The notes below the pieces were generated by a model. It was given only the letters and a program-made list of their open reading frames with translations. It was not told the DNA's origin and made no database searches. The position numbers and the translations under genes were made by a program. A stretch of 31,758 nt of DNA from a virus: positions 1-31,758 of IMG/VR virus record IMGVR_UViG_3300042465_002709; one strand, given 5' to 3'. Positions 6,609 through 14,817 of the stretch are shown here, one piece after another. Positions within the stretch are counted from its first letter, which is position 1. Each line of letters opens with the position of its first letter.

Positions 6609-6638
6609 AAAAAAAAAGAGGGGTGTTTTAAGCCCCTC
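6609..6638 (-). terminator. Internal terminator/attenuator after the paralog pair
   Basis: Minus strand: GAGGGG and CCCCTC form a 6-bp GC-rich stem, loop CTTAAAACA, followed by nine T. It lies between the second paralogous virion gene and the portal operon with no promoter visible after it, so portal expression depends on read-through. This would lower portal and connector mRNA relative to capsid. Confidence 0.8.
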
Positions 6639-6644
6639 CGTGTA

Positions 6645-7241
6645 TTAACTTGTAACTATTATACTTGGTGATTCAACAGGATTTGTAATGTCACTGTAAA
6701 AAGATGCAGTTCCGTTTTCAACAAATTGCGATGGTAGTAGCTCTTCCCCTTGGAATGTCAAGGAATAACCGCTAAAATCACCAAGCGCCCCACCATTATT
6801 GATGCTTCCCGCTGTTAAATCACAACCTCTTAAAAGTCCAACTAAGAAAAATTGCCCTTCGTTGTTTTCAACTAAAATTCTTGGCTTTGCATACGCTAAA
6901 GTTTTTACAGCGTTGTGTGTTGCAATGTCTTGTTTTTTTAGTTTAATAGTCAATGTTTGCCTAAAGAATGTTGTACCGTTTTCACGCGATGAAACTATCT
7001 CTTGGTCGTAAACATTTTCGTTAGATTTCAACTCAAATTTATAAAGGTATTGCACAAAATTCACATATTCAATAGTTTGGCTAAAGTCAGTATCAACTAC
7101 AAAAACGTTACTGAGACCTGGAACAGTTTCTTTATAAATGAATGTTGGCGTTATATCTTCATTAATAAAGTATACGTTACGTAGCCCTCCAAGGCTATCC
7201 TTACAAGGCTCTGAACGTCCAAGTGTTATTAAACAAGGCAT
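6645..7241 (-). CDS. Tandem paralogous virion protein B (tail-tube-like)
   Basis: 198 residues starting MPCLITLGRSEPCKDSLGGL. Over ~107 residues of the core it is about three quarters identical by hand alignment to the preceding gene product (7244-7786), including ENGTTFFRQTLTIKLKKQD and LTAGSINNGG. This family lies after the major capsid gene in Bacteroidota phages and is abundant in virions; tail tube or capsid decoration are the main options. It differs from copy A in its N-terminal middle (an insert around residues 27-55) and in a longer C-terminal tail. Only 2 bp separate the two genes. Confidence 0.65.
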   Translation of the reverse strand: MPCLITLGRSEPCKDSLGGLRNVYFINEDITPTFIYKETVPGLSNVFVVDTDFSQTIEYVNFVQYLYKFELKSNENVYDQEIVSSRENGTTFFRQTLTIKLKKQDIATHNAVKTLAYAKPRILVENNEGQFFLVGLLRGCDLTAGSINNGGALGDFSGYSLTFQGEELLPSQFVENGTASFYSDITNPVESPSIIVTS

Positions 7242-7243
7242 GA

Positions 7244-7786
7244 CTAAGCGGTTGTTACTGTTGCGCCTGTGAAACAGTCAGAAACAATTGTTGCTGAACT
7301 TGTTATGTCTGTGAATGGTGCTGGTAAAGCCTCCTCCGCAACAAAAGTTAAACTGTATCCGCTAAAATCTGCAAGGGATCCGCCCGAATTTATTGAACCT
7401 GCTGTTAAATCAGCACCTCTAAACAAGCCCATAACAAAGAATTGCCCGTTGTTGTTTTCCACAAGGACGTGAGGTCTTGAGTAAGCCAACAATTTGATTT
7501 CTTTGTGCGTAGTAGCATCTTGTTTTTTTAACTTGATTGTTAACGTTTGTCTGAAAAAAGTTGTCCCAGCTTCACGACTTGATACAATTTCTTGGTCAAA
7601 TACATTTTCGTTAGATTTCAACTCATACTTGTACAAGTTGTCTACATTTATTACCGCTGTAATAAGGTCATTTGAAAATGTTACATCAGACGGTAGTATC
7701 TGATAGTTAATGAAGTACACCGCTTTGAGTCCTCCGATTGCTTCTTTGCACGCTTCCGCGCGTCCTATACTTAAATTACAAGGCAT
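7244..7786 (-). CDS. Tandem paralogous virion protein A (tail-tube-like)
   Basis: 180 residues starting MPCNLSIGRAEACKEAIGGL, with EAGTTFFRQTLTIKLKKQD and LTAGSINSGGSLADFSGYSL. It is the first of a tandem pair produced by gene duplication. It starts after a GC-rich terminator that follows the capsid gene, so it is expressed by read-through at a level below capsid. Its place next to capsid plus the beta-rich sequence fits a tail-tube or tube-like protein. The duplicate may form a mixed tube, or one copy may have moved to another ring such as a terminator or distal tail. Confidence 0.65.
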   Translation of the reverse strand: MPCNLSIGRAEACKEAIGGLKAVYFINYQILPSDVTFSNDLITAVINVDNLYKYELKSNENVFDQEIVSSREAGTTFFRQTLTIKLKKQDATTHKEIKLLAYSRPHVLVENNNGQFFVMGLFRGADLTAGSINSGGSLADFSGYSLTFVAEEALPAPFTDITSSATIVSDCFTGATVTTA

Positions 7787-7806
7787 CTGTTTAAGTTTAA
7801 AAATTT

Positions 7807-7840
7807 AAAAAAAAAAGGGAGGGACTTTAAGCTCCTCCCC
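7807..7840 (-). terminator. Internal terminator/attenuator after the major capsid gene
   Basis: Minus strand: GGGAGG and CCTCCC form the stem with an AT-rich loop, followed by about ten T. It sits 21 bp past the major capsid gene stop and before the tandem virion genes. With no new promoter visible downstream, it should act as a leaky terminator that makes capsid mRNA more abundant than downstream mRNA. Confidence 0.85.
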
Positions 7841-7861
7841 ACGTTATCTGTTAGCTAATTA

Positions 7862-8821
7862 TTAGTTAGCTGAGTTAGGAATGTTATAAGTAACAATGTC
7901 TGATACAGAATGATAGTTAACTGCCATTCCTGCACGTAATACGAATCTTACATTTTGTGAACCGTCTAATGGACTCATGTCTAAAAGCGCGATTTCATTT
8001 GTATCGTTTAATAAACCACAACCAAAAAACAAGTTTGAAGTTTCAGCAGCGATAGCCGTGTTTGCAGCTAATCCGTTTGCCACGAAAATTGGAATACCAT
8101 CGAAAGTTAAAGCACCACCGTTGTACCATTGTGTTCCCTTAGCATCTGTACCTGAGTTTGAAGTAGCAGCTACTGAGAAACCACCCAAAGCTCTAATGTA
8201 AGCCTTCATAACACCTTGAGGAACGTATATTTTCAAGTCAGGTGAACCGTACAATGCAGCAGGAATTGCATCGACAATTTTCCCTAATTCAGTAATTACC
8301 GTAGCAGAAGCAGAAATAGCAGAAGAACCAGCAACCTCGTTCGCAGTTGGTAAAGCAGCGTCAGCAGCCAATAATGTAGCGATACCATCAATTTGACCCG
8401 CTGTTGCGTTTGCACCTCTCCAAATAGAAACCTCAACAGATGAAGCAACCTTATCAGTGATGTAAGCTAACAAGTAGTCAACAAATGATTTTGCCAAAAC
8501 TTTGTTTGCACTGAATCCCATTTCTTCAGCTTGAAATGTAGCCAAAAAGTCTTTTTTACACAATTGTAAGTTAACTTGAAATTGCTCTAATGTCAAACTT
8601 CTTTCAGAAAGTGTTACGGTAGATGTAGCATCAAAATCACAAGTTGCGTTCTTTAAAATGTCGTCCGTTCCGATTTTAAACATTGTTGTTTTGTAAGCAA
8701 TGTTAGGAATGATAGTCATCCCCCCATTTGCCAAAGTGTTACCGCTTAATAAAGCAGCTTTTACCCATAGCTTAGAATCTTGCCCAGCATATGAAGTTGA
8801 AATGTTAATTGTTGTAGCCAT
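7862..8821 (-). CDS. Major capsid protein
   Basis: 319 residues, Ala/Thr-rich. The start MATTINISTSYAGQDSKLW, the segment TCDFDATSTVTLSERSL and FQVNLQLCKKDFLATFQAEEMGF follow the pattern of major capsid proteins known from Bacteroidota phages (HK97-fold presumed). LYGSPDLKIYVPQGVMKAYIRAL and FDGIPIFVANGLAAN fit the A-domain of such proteins. It is preceded by a scaffold-like gene and followed by a strong terminator, which is consistent with it being the most highly expressed virion gene. It forms the icosahedral head. The fold is inferred from sequence pattern. Confidence 0.8.
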   Translation of the reverse strand: MATTINISTSYAGQDSKLWVKAALLSGNTLANGGMTIIPNIAYKTTMFKIGTDDILKNATCDFDATSTVTLSERSLTLEQFQVNLQLCKKDFLATFQAEEMGFSANKVLAKSFVDYLLAYITDKVASSVEVSIWRGANATAGQIDGIATLLAADAALPTANEVAGSSAISASATVITELGKIVDAIPAALYGSPDLKIYVPQGVMKAYIRALGGFSVAATSNSGTDAKGTQWYNGGALTFDGIPIFVANGLAANTAIAAETSNLFFGCGLLNDTNEIALLDMSPLDGSQNVRFVLRAGMAVNYHSVSDIVTYNIPNSAN

Positions 8822-8832
8822 TTTTTATTTGT

Positions 8833-9390
8833 TTATTTGTTGTTATATACTTCTTCTAAAATCTTATCTCTTGTTGATTTACCTGTGTTTGTCGCTAAAT
8901 CCATATGCTCAATTGGTTTTGCGTTTTCAGGGTTGTACTGAATTGGTTTTGGCTCAGCAGTCAACTCGATTACTTCTGGAGTCATTGCAGCTAACTTAGT
9001 TTCAAGTTCAGCAATCTTTGATTCCATTTCTGCGAAGTGTTGTTCTGTGATTGACACTACTTTTTTAGGTTGCTTAACTTCAACTTCGGGAGTCACATCA
9101 GCCTCAACAGGCATTTCCTCTTCCTCCGTTTCTTTTGGCATCTCTTCAATAGCTGCGATAATTCCAACTTCTTCAACGATTAAAACTCTACCGTCTTCAA
9201 GTTCATAATTACCAACTTCCAAAGGTACAGGGTCACCTTCAGGAACTACAATCATAACACTTGCACCCGTCTCGAATGAATCAGCTTCGATTAATGTGTT
9301 ACCATCTACTAACTTCATTTGCTCTAACTTCACCTCCATTCCTAAGAAGGTCTTGATAGTTTTCAACGCGTCTTTTATTTCTTTAGTCAT
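8833..9390 (-). CDS. Scaffold-like protein upstream of capsid
   Basis: 185 residues, highly acidic. A run of Glu-rich sequence (MPKETEEEEMPVEADVTPEVEV) is followed by a helical coiled-coil-prone segment (EQHFAEMESKIAELETKLAAM) and a basic end. Scaffolding proteins are typically acidic, helical and encoded directly before the capsid gene, as here (11 bp gap). No protease domain is visible; the separate XkdF-like protease gene at 12366-12932 could remove this scaffold during maturation. Confidence 0.65.
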   Translation of the reverse strand: MTKEIKDALKTIKTFLGMEVKLEQMKLVDGNTLIEADSFETGASVMIVVPEGDPVPLEVGNYELEDGRVLIVEEVGIIAAIEEMPKETEEEEMPVEADVTPEVEVKQPKKVVSITEQHFAEMESKIAELETKLAAMTPEVIELTAEPKPIQYNPENAKPIEHMDLATNTGKSTRDKILEEVYNNK

Positions 9391-9413
9391 AGCTTTTTTC
9401 TTTAATAACTTTA

Positions 9414-9575
9414 TTAACCTCTTTCTGTTGTAATTTGCCTTACTTCAATGGTGTGGTTTACATTACTAATTGTTTGTTGGTTAGTGTTTCCAACCCCTTG
9501 AGAGTTACCATCGCAACACTCTTTACTATACGTGCCATCTTTACATTGGCAACCTTTTTTTCCTCCTTTTCTCAT
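9414..9575 (-). CDS. Cys-rich 53-aa conserved small protein
   Basis: Hand-read ORF from ATG at 9575 to TAA at 9414. It starts MRKGGKKGCQCKDGTYSKEC, followed by CDGNSQGVGN. The CxC...ECCDG motif with a trailing QGVGN recurs in tiny ORFs in structural regions of Bacteroidota phages and prophages. Four cysteines could bind a metal or form disulfides. It starts in an ATGA overlap with the stop of the GAF-like membrane gene, so translation is probably coupled. Function unknown. Confidence 0.65.
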   Translation of the reverse strand: MRKGGKKGCQCKDGTYSKECCDGNSQGVGNTNQQTISNVNHTIEVRQITTERG

Positions 9576-10186
9576 AACATTAATATATTACCGATTTCAT
9601 TTGTAAACTCTTTAAACTCCTTAAAATCAATCTCTGTACACTTATTTTCTTTTACATAGTCAATCCCTATATAAGCCACAAAACTTCCTTTCTTAAAATA
9701 TGGTGCTATACATATCGATTGAATTCCCTGCCTAAATAACGATGCTTTTGTCGTTTGCTCTTTAATGTTGTTTATTTGGCAATAGTTCATCTTTTCTAAC
9801 ATTATCTGTTGTAAGAACATAGGGTACAAGCTAACGGGAATATTCTGTAAATTATGCGCTTCCGAGCTAATACCATTGTTGCAAACTTCAAATGTCATTG
9901 ATTGATGGTTTCTATGCGTTCCATCGTAGTACTTGATCGTGTTGTGAAATTGAAATATATAAGCCCTATCAGCATTATATTTTGTCATCAATTCATTTAA
10001 CATTTGTTGAATCAAAACATTGTTGTTAATGTCTTTTTTCACCTCGTCAACACTTTCAATTTTTTTAACCACTACTTGAGTGACCAATGACTTATAATAA
10101 AAAAGAATGAAAGCAAGCAGAATTATAATTAGCACTATTGTTTTTGTCTTTCTGATTTGCTCTAAAATGTACTTGATTTCATTCAT
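9572..10186 (-). CDS. Membrane-anchored GAF-like protein
   Basis: 204 residues. Residues ~15-32 (IVLIIILLAFILFYYKS) form one membrane helix after a short charged N terminus. The rest is soluble: MLNELMTKYNADRAYIFQFHN resembles the start of a GAF sensor domain, and IAPYFKKGSFVAYIGIDYV fits a central GAF strand. It would face the cytoplasm or periplasm depending on topology. It is unusual inside a head/tail gene cluster; a role in superinfection exclusion or in sensing host state is speculation. It could also be a membrane-associated assembly factor. Confidence 0.55.
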   Translation of the reverse strand: MNEIKYILEQIRKTKTIVLIIILLAFILFYYKSLVTQVVVKKIESVDEVKKDINNNVLIQQMLNELMTKYNADRAYIFQFHNTIKYYDGTHRNHQSMTFEVCNNGISSEAHNLQNIPVSLYPMFLQQIMLEKMNYCQINNIKEQTTKASLFRQGIQSICIAPYFKKGSFVAYIGIDYVKENKCTEIDFKEFKEFTNEIGNILML

Positions 10187-10222
10187 AATTATATAACCTT
10201 GATTTAGGAGTGTTGTTGTAAA

Positions 10223-10372
10223 TTAGATGTAGTTGTTTATGATAGTTTCCTGTGCTGTTATTTCGGTTGTTACATCAGCATTTAAAACCTCGTTTCCTAC
10301 TCTGATTATATTTAAGTAGGTGCTTTCTACATACGTGTAAGCTCCCCTTACTTCTTGGTATACCTCTATCAT
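10223..10372 (-). CDS. Hypothetical small protein (49 aa)
   Basis: Hand-read ORF from ATG at 10372 to TAA at 10223, starting in an ATGA overlap with the stop of the fibre-like gene at 10369. 49 residues, beta-rich (MIEVYQEVRGAYTYVEST...). The coupled start and packed context support it. Possibly a fibre accessory protein; no family recognised. Confidence 0.5.
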   Translation of the reverse strand: MIEVYQEVRGAYTYVESTYLNIIRVGNEVLNADVTTEITAQETIINNYI

Positions 10373-11397
10373 GATAAACAATTTAAAGTTAATTGACTAA
10401 TATCAAAACTGCAAGCGTTTGAAGACGCTCCCGAAGTTCTAACCGCTTGAATCGTTATCGGTGTAGTGTCGTTTGGTAAATTAGTTGTGATAGTACCCTG
10501 TAATGTTACATTGTTTTCTAATGATGTAACTTTGTAATATACATTCATTGAACCAAATGGATTATAAAGTTCAAACACAAAGAAATCAGTTGCTGCACTT
10601 CCTGTTCTATTTGCGAGAAAATTAGCCCCTAAATCTATTTTTGTAGCCGTACCTGTTGCATCGTTATGAAATACTTGCAAATTAGTATCAGCTGCATCCG
10701 AACCTATACCAACTATATTAGTCAAACTCTCTACTGTTACCGTAGAAGATATCCCTAATAAAGTCGTTGCTGATGTCATTCCGTAGAATTGTCTTGCACC
10801 TGTATTTAAAGCCGTGTCTGATACACCAAACGCAACGCAAAACCTCCAACCCATGTCAATGATATTAAAAGCACTTGTTGATCTATAACCGCAAACACCA
10901 TTTAAAGCAGGAGTTGAAACACCAATTTTTAAACGCGTCTTTTTAGTTTGTATAGATGTTGTTGACACTGCCACCGCTGTTGCTGTACCTTGTAGTGTTC
11001 CTGTTGCAATGTTTTCAGACAACACCGTTGTTGAATTGTGTTGCGCTCTGTAGCCACGTGCAATTTCTGAACTTGCAACATTCCAATAGCCAGTCGTAAC
11101 AAGTTTAGCATCAATTTGGTTTTCGACCGCTTGAGTTGTTGGGTACTTAGTGTTATTTAAAACCGTGAAATTCGTAGCCTTGTTTGCTAACACTTCGAAA
11201 GCCGCAACATCATAAATTATTTCTGAAATACCACTTGATGTACGTGTGTATATTTTACCATTTGTTGTGTTCATGTAGAACTCACCAATGTATAAATCAG
11301 TGCTTAACCACGTTCCATCCCTATGGTCTGATGTTGCAGGAATAGTTGCAATGTCAGCCCCTTTTTTTATTATAATTCTCTTTATTATATCGCTCAT
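10369..11397 (-). CDS. Fibre- or baseplate-like virion protein (342 aa)
   Basis: 342 residues, Thr/Ala/Ser-rich, low charge. The N-terminal part has IGEFYMNTTNGKIYTRT, a motif typical of the head of phage tail-fibre proteins ('GElyvnt.tgkiy.r'). FTVLNNTKYPTTQAVENQIDAKL follows, and the C-terminal ~200 residues form a long beta-rich domain likely to be the exposed tip. It overlaps the 81-aa gene by 4 bp. Receptor binding is an inference from composition and place. Confidence 0.6.
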   Translation of the reverse strand: MSDIIKRIIIKKGADIATIPATSDHRDGTWLSTDLYIGEFYMNTTNGKIYTRTSSGISEIIYDVAAFEVLANKATNFTVLNNTKYPTTQAVENQIDAKLVTTGYWNVASSEIARGYRAQHNSTTVLSENIATGTLQGTATAVAVSTTSIQTKKTRLKIGVSTPALNGVCGYRSTSAFNIIDMGWRFCVAFGVSDTALNTGARQFYGMTSATTLLGISSTVTVESLTNIVGIGSDAADTNLQVFHNDATGTATKIDLGANFLANRTGSAATDFFVFELYNPFGSMNVYYKVTSLENNVTLQGTITTNLPNDTTPITIQAVRTSGASSNACSFDISQLTLNCLS

Positions 11398-11639
11398 AAA
11401 TTGTACATGTCTGAATTAATACTCGCACCAACGCCCCCTATTAAACTGTAAACATCTTCATCCGCACCTGTTCCCCCAAATAGGATACCGTTATCCTCAT
11501 CACTTAAATTTGTAATGAGTATTTTTTTAGGTATGCCACTATTTAAGGGTTGTATAAATAAAGAGTCACTATCCAAAGCGGTAGTGACTTCTTTAAATCT
11601 TATAAATGAAGGTGTTAAATTGCCGTTAAACTCGGTCAT
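11394..11639 (-). CDS. Small fibre-associated protein (81 aa)
   Basis: 81 residues, acidic, including GILFGGTGADEDVYSLIGG. Start and stop codons overlap the flanking genes by 1 and 4 bp. Its place between two fibre-type genes suggests a small structural or attachment component. No domain recognised. Confidence 0.55.
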   Translation of the reverse strand: MTEFNGNLTPSFIRFKEVTTALDSDSLFIQPLNSGIPKKILITNLSDEDNGILFGGTGADEDVYSLIGGVGASINSDMYNL

Positions 11640-12364
11640 TATAAAGCTAAATTACCAAACACATAAGCCTCCGTTGCAGAAATAAACAGAATCGTAGCGC
11701 TCGAATATTGAGTATTTATTTTCAATTTACCTCCATCACTTCTTAAAGTCATTCCAGCACCTGCAGTAATTGTTGTTTGACCCGCTCCATATTGTGCAAT
11801 CAAAATTTGATTTCCTGCAACAAAAATATTAGCAGGTACAGTTAACGTGTTTGCAGTTGCCTTGTTCATTTCAATAGTTTTTAATTGGTCAGCATAAACC
11901 AATGTATAACTATCCGTTTTTCTACTTAAAGTAAGTTTTGAAAGTGCTTTTTGTTCTCCGTATTCAGTAAGAGGACTTAAAACATTTTCAGAATCATATA
12001 TGTACGTTTTACCTGTTGCTAATACCTCAATTTTTTGACCTATTATTAAAGGAGTAAAGACCCATGTTGTACCGTTATACTCAGCAATTGTATATGGGTT
12101 TTCAGCTGCCACACTCATAAGGTATCTATTACCCTTTGTTGCAGTACCTACTGTATTTACATAATCAAGGACTTGCGTAGCGTATTCAGTCATACCACTC
12201 AACGGTAAAACACTTCCATCAGCATGGTATTTTAACTTTCCATCGATGTAGTGGATAGTTCCGTTTTCTTTTACTATTCCGCTTTCGGATGCAAGTACGT
12301 CAGGTTGTACCTTCCAGGTTGCATTGCTAATCGTTTGCGTGTTGTCAATTATTGTTACTCCCAT
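11639..12364 (-). CDS. Fibre-like protein (241 aa)
   Basis: 241 residues. The first half holds short strands (YAT... GNRYLMSVA... YTIAEYNGTTWVFTPLIIGQKIEVLATG) like the 'wv...P..g..~' collar domains of tail proteins; the second half (LTLSRKTDSYTLVYADQLKTIEMN... NQILIAQYGAGQTTITAGAGM) resembles the repeated beta domain found at the end of many fibre or appendage proteins. It overlaps the next gene by 1 bp and starts 1 bp after the protease gene. A virion surface role is likely; host-binding is inferred. Confidence 0.6.
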   Translation of the reverse strand: MGVTIIDNTQTISNATWKVQPDVLASESGIVKENGTIHYIDGKLKYHADGSVLPLSGMTEYATQVLDYVNTVGTATKGNRYLMSVAAENPYTIAEYNGTTWVFTPLIIGQKIEVLATGKTYIYDSENVLSPLTEYGEQKALSKLTLSRKTDSYTLVYADQLKTIEMNKATANTLTVPANIFVAGNQILIAQYGAGQTTITAGAGMTLRSDGGKLKINTQYSSATILFISATEAYVFGNLAL

Positions 12365-12365
12365 T

Positions 12366-12932
12366 TTATATTGATTTTAAAAGTTCCTTAATTTCGTTTA
12401 TTATATCTTCATGGCTTTCAGCTTCAAGTTGGTCTAACCCATCAAATTTTCCTTCAATACTAAACCCTTTGAATTTACCGTCTTTGATTTGTTGCCAAAC
12501 CTCTTCATTATAAACTTTCATCTTAACAACCCATGAACCTTTAACAGCATCTAATTTATAAAGGTTAGATTTATCGTGTTTCTCATCTTCAACTATCCAA
12601 CTTTCGATTAAGCTAACACCCTCAACATTGTGGTCATGGTCAACTGTTACGTTGTTATTGTAATTCTTTTTTAAGTAAAGTTCTTGAACCTTAGCTATTG
12701 TTTCCTCACTAAATGATATTGTAAACTCCTTATCTTTGATGCGTCTTAGAATCTGTTTGTTAGGCACCAATGCAAGCCCTACAACTTCACGTTTTTCATC
12801 GTTGGTAACTTGTAACTCAACATCCAATGCGCTTAAAAAAATAAACGTCTCTTCAATGGCAGGCTTGTCTACTAATGAAATTGCGAAACACCCTTGGTCA
12901 TCATCTTTAATTGTTAGCTCTATATTCTGCAT
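12366..12932 (-). CDS. Prohead protease, XkdF-like
   Basis: 188 residues. The start FAISLVDKPAIEETFIFL (residues 16-33) is the hallmark of the XkdF-like putative phage serine protease family. DHDHNVEGVSLIESW (98-112) supplies the conserved His and the GV-x-IES strand, and FKGFSIEGKF (154-163) supplies the conserved Ser (S158). The family processes capsid and scaffold during head maturation. It is encoded right after the tape measure, 3.5 kb before the scaffold and capsid genes, which is unusual because protease and capsid genes are commonly adjacent. Length is normal for a stand-alone member. Confidence 0.72.
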   Translation of the reverse strand: MQNIELTIKDDDQGCFAISLVDKPAIEETFIFLSALDVELQVTNDEKREVVGLALVPNKQILRRIKDKEFTISFSEETIAKVQELYLKKNYNNNVTVDHDHNVEGVSLIESWIVEDEKHDKSNLYKLDAVKGSWVVKMKVYNEEVWQQIKDGKFKGFSIEGKFDGLDQLEAESHEDIINEIKELLKSI

Positions 12933-12953
12933 ATCTTTATAACTTAGAATTGA

Positions 12954-14663
12954 TTAAAATGTTGCATTTCTTACTCTATTACGGTCTAAGGCTTGCGCTG
13001 TCGATACTTCACCACTTACTACATAGGCTTTAATAGGTTGTTGTTGTAACGCTCCTAATTGCATTTGTGGTTGTGCTTGGATAATGTCAAAGGACGGTGT
13101 ACGTGGCGCTGTTGGTGTACTTGTTGCTGTATCTCCACCACCACCACTGCTCTGAAATTGTGTGTTAGCTATCTTTGCAATGTTCAAAGCTCCAATAGTA
13201 CCGATTAAACCAGCTTCAACAAAGTTCAAACCCGTTGCAACCTTACCAAGGTTTCCACCCCCACTTAACGCAGCAGTCACACCTTGAGCAGTATTCATAA
13301 TTGCCTGGCCTATATTAACCGCTTTGTTTAATTGAAATGCTTTTCGTTGGTCTTCTTCGTTACCTTGAGCGAATAAGTCAGCAACACCTTGAATAACACT
13401 AAAGGAATCATAAGCCATTCGTATCTTTGTGTTCTTAGCATCTTCTTCAATTGCTTTCTCTTCTGCTTTTGTCTTTTGTATTTGCGCTAATTTCTTTTCA
13501 TCAGAATCAATTTGTATTTTCATTAACTCATCAGCATCAGAAATCGCTTTTGCAGTTATCGAATTTGGGTCGTCCTCTAACTTTTTAGGCTTTAGCCTTA
13601 AAGATTCAGTATCTTCTTGAAATTTTAAACGTTTATTAAAATACTCTTCATAGGTTTCAACTTCTTTTTGTAAATTTTCCTTTAAGTCTTTATGCGTTTC
13701 TTTAAAACTTTCTTTCTGTTTTGTTAGTGTGGATATATTAAGCTCTTCTTGTTTTAACTTTAACTCATCATTTTGGTCTTTTTTAGCCTTTAAAATAGCA
13801 TTTCTTTGCGCTTGTAAGTCCTTATACTCTTTATTTAAAGCTTTTGCTCTATCCCAATCTTCATCCACATAAGCCTCGATGTACATATTTCGCTTGTCTT
13901 TAAGCAATTTATCAAGCTCTGCAACCGTTCTTTTCTGTACTTCTACACGTTCTTTGTTACCTTTTTTCTCAATGTTTAATAACTCTTGCTCACTTGCACC
14001 TCTTGCACGCGCTAAACGTAACTCAGCAGCTGTATTTTTATCTATTTGTTCAGTGTTTCTTTGATATTTTATGTTCGCTTTATCAATTTCACTATTCAAA
14101 GCATTTTGTCGACGCTCTAATTCCTTAGTACCGTCAATCCATTCCATTATTTTAGGTAATAGAAACCCGATAGTAACCACTAAAGCCCCTATACCCGTAG
14201 CAATTAACGCACCTTTTAACGTTGCGAATGCTGCTACAACTTGGTTTTTAACAACTGAAGCTAACTGAATAAACGAATCCTTTGCTCCTCCTAAGGCTTG
14301 CAACCCCTCTGCTAAAGCCATTGCGCTTTGAACCTTCAAAAGTTGCTCTTCTACTTTCTTACTTTCAACACCAACAAGACCTAAAGCCCCTTGGTATGCA
14401 GCGAACCCACTCGCAACACCACCTAATGAAGAAGATAACGCTTTGAATTTAGCGTCAGGGTTAAAGGCATCTGTTAAGGCTTTTGCATCTTCAATCTGGT
14501 CTTTTAGTTCCGCTGCTCTTTTCGCTGCATTAGCTGCCTCTTTAGAAGTTACACCAAACTGCTCCGATAACTTCGCTACTTCCGCTTGTGCTTCCCTAAG
14601 CTGTGATTTAAGCGACCCTAAATTATTCTTAACCTCTAACTCAATTATTTTCTTTTCTGCCAT
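12954..14663 (-). CDS. Tail tape measure protein
   Basis: 569 residues. Long helical, Lys/Glu/Ala-rich coiled-coil regions at 1-60 and ~190-400, a hydrophobic segment at ~150-170 (LIATGIGALVVTIGFLLPKI), and a second Gly/Ala-rich hydrophobic region (~425-500: IMNTAQGVTAALSGGG...). This is the standard build of tape measure proteins, which set tail length and help DNA entry. By the rule of about 1.5 angstrom per residue it predicts a tail near 85 nm, so a short siphovirus-like tail. It follows the tail-tip gene in this genome, the reverse of the usual order. Confidence 0.8.
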   Translation of the reverse strand: MAEKKIIELEVKNNLGSLKSQLREAQAEVAKLSEQFGVTSKEAANAAKRAAELKDQIEDAKALTDAFNPDAKFKALSSSLGGVASGFAAYQGALGLVGVESKKVEEQLLKVQSAMALAEGLQALGGAKDSFIQLASVVKNQVVAAFATLKGALIATGIGALVVTIGFLLPKIMEWIDGTKELERRQNALNSEIDKANIKYQRNTEQIDKNTAAELRLARARGASEQELLNIEKKGNKERVEVQKRTVAELDKLLKDKRNMYIEAYVDEDWDRAKALNKEYKDLQAQRNAILKAKKDQNDELKLKQEELNISTLTKQKESFKETHKDLKENLQKEVETYEEYFNKRLKFQEDTESLRLKPKKLEDDPNSITAKAISDADELMKIQIDSDEKKLAQIQKTKAEEKAIEEDAKNTKIRMAYDSFSVIQGVADLFAQGNEEDQRKAFQLNKAVNIGQAIMNTAQGVTAALSGGGNLGKVATGLNFVEAGLIGTIGALNIAKIANTQFQSSGGGGDTATSTPTAPRTPSFDIIQAQPQMQLGALQQQPIKAYVVSGEVSTAQALDRNRVRNATF

Positions 14664-14817
14664 TTGTAGCTTGTTTTAAGTATAACTCACGTTTAGCCTG
14701 TTTGTAGCTTTCACGCACCGAATTAGTAAGTTTATATTTCCCTTTAGCGATGTCTATTATTTCGCTTTGACCGTAGAAATCATTAGACTTCAATAGTTGA
14801 ATAATTGTATTAAGCAT
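14641..14817 (-). CDS. Small protein (58 aa) before the tape measure
   Basis: Hand-read ORF from ATG at 14817 to TGA at 14641. 58 basic helical residues. It overlaps the tail-tip gene by 8 bp and the tape-measure gene by 23 bp, so it fills the only gap between them. Possibly a small tail assembly factor; unrecognised. Confidence 0.5.
   Translation of the reverse strand: MLNTIIQLLKSNDFYGQSEIIDIAKGKYKLTNSVRESYKQAKRELYLKQATNGRKENN

Noticed and set aside
7269-7703. Plus-strand ORFs across the structural region
   Set aside because: They are mirror frames of strong minus-strand genes, with low-complexity translations and no initiation context; the same applies to every plus-strand ORF in the window.
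10929-11114. Minus-strand 61-aa ORF inside the fibre-like gene
   Set aside because: Gln-rich translation in an alternative frame of a larger coding gene, without support.
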